A DNA stretch of 39,492 nucleotides from CALGFI01 sp036374435 (GTDB lineage: Bacteria > Actinomycetota > UBA4738 > HRBIN12), in NCBI GenBank assembly GCA_036374435.1, contig DASUTU010000111.1, positions 1 through 39,492 on the forward strand, read 5' to 3'. Shown here one piece after another: positions 38,537-39,492 of the stretch. The position numbers and the translations under genes are program-made. Under the pieces are notes generated by a model. That model had not been told where the DNA came from and did not search any database. It saw nothing but the letters and a program-made list of their open reading frames with translations. How positions within the stretch are numbered: position 1 is the stretch's first letter; each line of letters begins with the position of its first letter.

Positions 38537-39492
38537 ATGGAGGGCTCGCTCACGCTCCGCGACCTGGTCGAGGTCGCCGCGTGGCTCGGTGGTGCGGTCG
38601 TCGTGGGGCTCGTGATCCGATTCGTGTTCGAACGGCTCGAGCACCGGGCCCAGAAGACCAGGTGGAGCGGGGACGAGGTCGTCTACGGGGCCCTCGCCGA
38701 CCTGGGCCTCGGTGGCGCGATCGCGGTGGGCGTCTGGGCGAGCATCCTGGCGCTGCCGCTCCGCCCGGACGTTCGTGACCTCGCCGAACGCTTCCTGGTT
38801 GCTGGCCTGATCCTGCTCGCGACCGTGATCGCCGCTCGATTGGGTGCTCGGTTGATCCACGCCGCCGCGATCGGCACTCCCGGCGTCGCGAGCTCGAGCT
38901 CGATCTTCGTGAACATCACGCGGCTGGTCGTGTACGTGGTCGGCGTGCTCGTGCTGCTGGCGACCCTCGGGGTGTCGATCGCCCCGCTGCTCACCGCCCT
39001 GGGCGTGGGCGGGCTGGCCGTCGCCCTCGCGCTCCAGGACACCCTCTCCAACCTGTTCGCCGGTGTTCACATCCTCGCGTCCAAGAAGGTCCAGCCGGGC
39101 GACTACATCAGGCTCGACTCCGGCGAGGACGGATACGTCGTCGACATCAACTGGCGCAACACCTGGGTCCGCCAGCTCCCGAACAACATGGTCTTGGTCC
39201 CCAACGCGCGCCTCGCGTCCGCCATCGTCACCAACTACTACCGCCCGGAGCGCGAGCTGGCCGTCCTCGTCGAGGTCGGGGTGAGCTACGACTCCGATCT
39301 GTCGAAGGTGGAGCGGATCACGACGGAGGTGGCGGCCGAGGTCATGCGCGACGTGGAGGGTGGCGTCGGCGACTTCGAGCCGTTCATCCGGTACCACACG
39401 TTCGGCGACTCGAGCGTCGACTTCACCACCATCCTCCGAGGCAGGGAGTTCACCGACCAGTACCTGATCAAACACGAGTTCGTGAAGCGCCT
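38537..39492 (+). CDS. MscS-family mechanosensitive channel (3' end outside window)
   Basis: The frame is open to the last base, giving 318 residues. Three to four transmembrane segments are followed by the pore helix and beta domain: LLTALGVGGLAVALALQDTLSNLFAGVHIL (TM3, Gly/Ala-rich) then KVQPGDYIRLDSGEDGYVVDINWRNTWVRQLPNNMVLVPN, the conserved MscS block. It releases solutes on hypo-osmotic shock. The ATG follows GGAGGTGG by about 6 nt; TAGGGT at 38509-38514 is a possible -10 element. The cytoplasmic cage domain is only partly in the window. Confidence 0.93.
   Translation, partial: MEGSLTLRDLVEVAAWLGGAVVVGLVIRFVFERLEHRAQKTRWSGDEVVYGALADLGLGGAIAVGVWASILALPLRPDVRDLAERFLVAGLILLATVIAARLGARLIHAAAIGTPGVASSSSIFVNITRLVVYVVGVLVLLATLGVSIAPLLTALGVGGLAVALALQDTLSNLFAGVHILASKKVQPGDYIRLDSGEDGYVVDINWRNTWVRQLPNNMVLVPNARLASAIVTNYYRPERELAVLVEVGVSYDSDLSKVERITTEVAAEVMRDVEGGVGDFEPFIRYHTFGDSSVDFTTILRGREFTDQYLIKHEFVKR

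Overview
This 39.5 kb window is very GC-rich with dense, short-gapped genes on both strands. It reads as chromosomal DNA of an actinobacterium-like organism. The support is indirect: the base composition, two F420-type enzymes (an LLM-class oxidoreductase and a TIGR03668-like PPOX protein), a fumarylacetoacetate-hydrolase gene coupled to gltX as in Actinomycetota, many GTG starts, and many starts placed 6-8 nt after a TAnnnT hexamer (leaderless mRNAs). I cannot place it to genus; a deep-branching soil or groundwater lineage is a guess. I see no rRNA, tRNA, CRISPR array, insertion sequence or phage module.

Layout. 0-4.2 kb: the end of an Asp-box (BNR) protein, a translationally coupled betaine-homocysteine methyltransferase / N-methyl amino acid oxidase pair, a secreted RTX-like repeat protein and a MarR regulator. 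4.2-9.6 kb (minus strand): cytochrome P450, saccharopine-dehydrogenase-like reductase, glutamine-synthetase-like ligase, a small unknown and an FAH-family enzyme, probably for amine or amino-acid-derived substrates. 9.6-13.1 kb (plus): acetoacetate-decarboxylase-like protein, P-loop kinase-like protein and AlkX/YcaQ-type DNA glycosylase in one overlapping operon, then the 5'-truncated end of a DUF11/CARDB-like surface protein. 13.2-15.4 kb: FAH-family gene plus gltX.

15.4-21.7 kb: a poorly coding stretch, two small membrane proteins, then dihydropyrimidinase and methylmalonate-semialdehyde dehydrogenase (reductive thymine/valine catabolism), a DUF3291 protein, an F420-type LLM oxidoreductase, a PPOX protein and a zinc-ribbon protein. 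21.7-24.0 kb: relics of a GT2 glycosyltransferase and of a response-regulator receiver, then a double-HD/LuxR signalling protein. 24.2-26.6 kb: MFS transporter and Gfo/Idh/MocA oxidoreductase.

26.7-32.9 kb is an iron/copper island: hemerythrin-like protein, FeoB, a Cys-rich FeoA fusion, and behind a textbook-looking CsoR operator a four-part copper ATPase (membrane anchor + cupredoxin-like + HMA + P1B-ATPase + YHS). An in-frame internal Shine-Dalgarno and ATG sit exactly before the YHS domain, so the same gene may also make a free 49-residue metal-binding protein. This is the most interesting locus here.

33.0-39.5 kb: kelch-like lipoprotein, then a compact OLD-type ATPase/TOPRIM nuclease with a B3/B4 (tRNA-editing-like) protein and an MFS protein in a tight operon, a frameshifted DUF3558-like lipoprotein relic, and the start of an MscS channel cut by the window end. 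Annotations come from reading translations and motifs only; no database search was possible.
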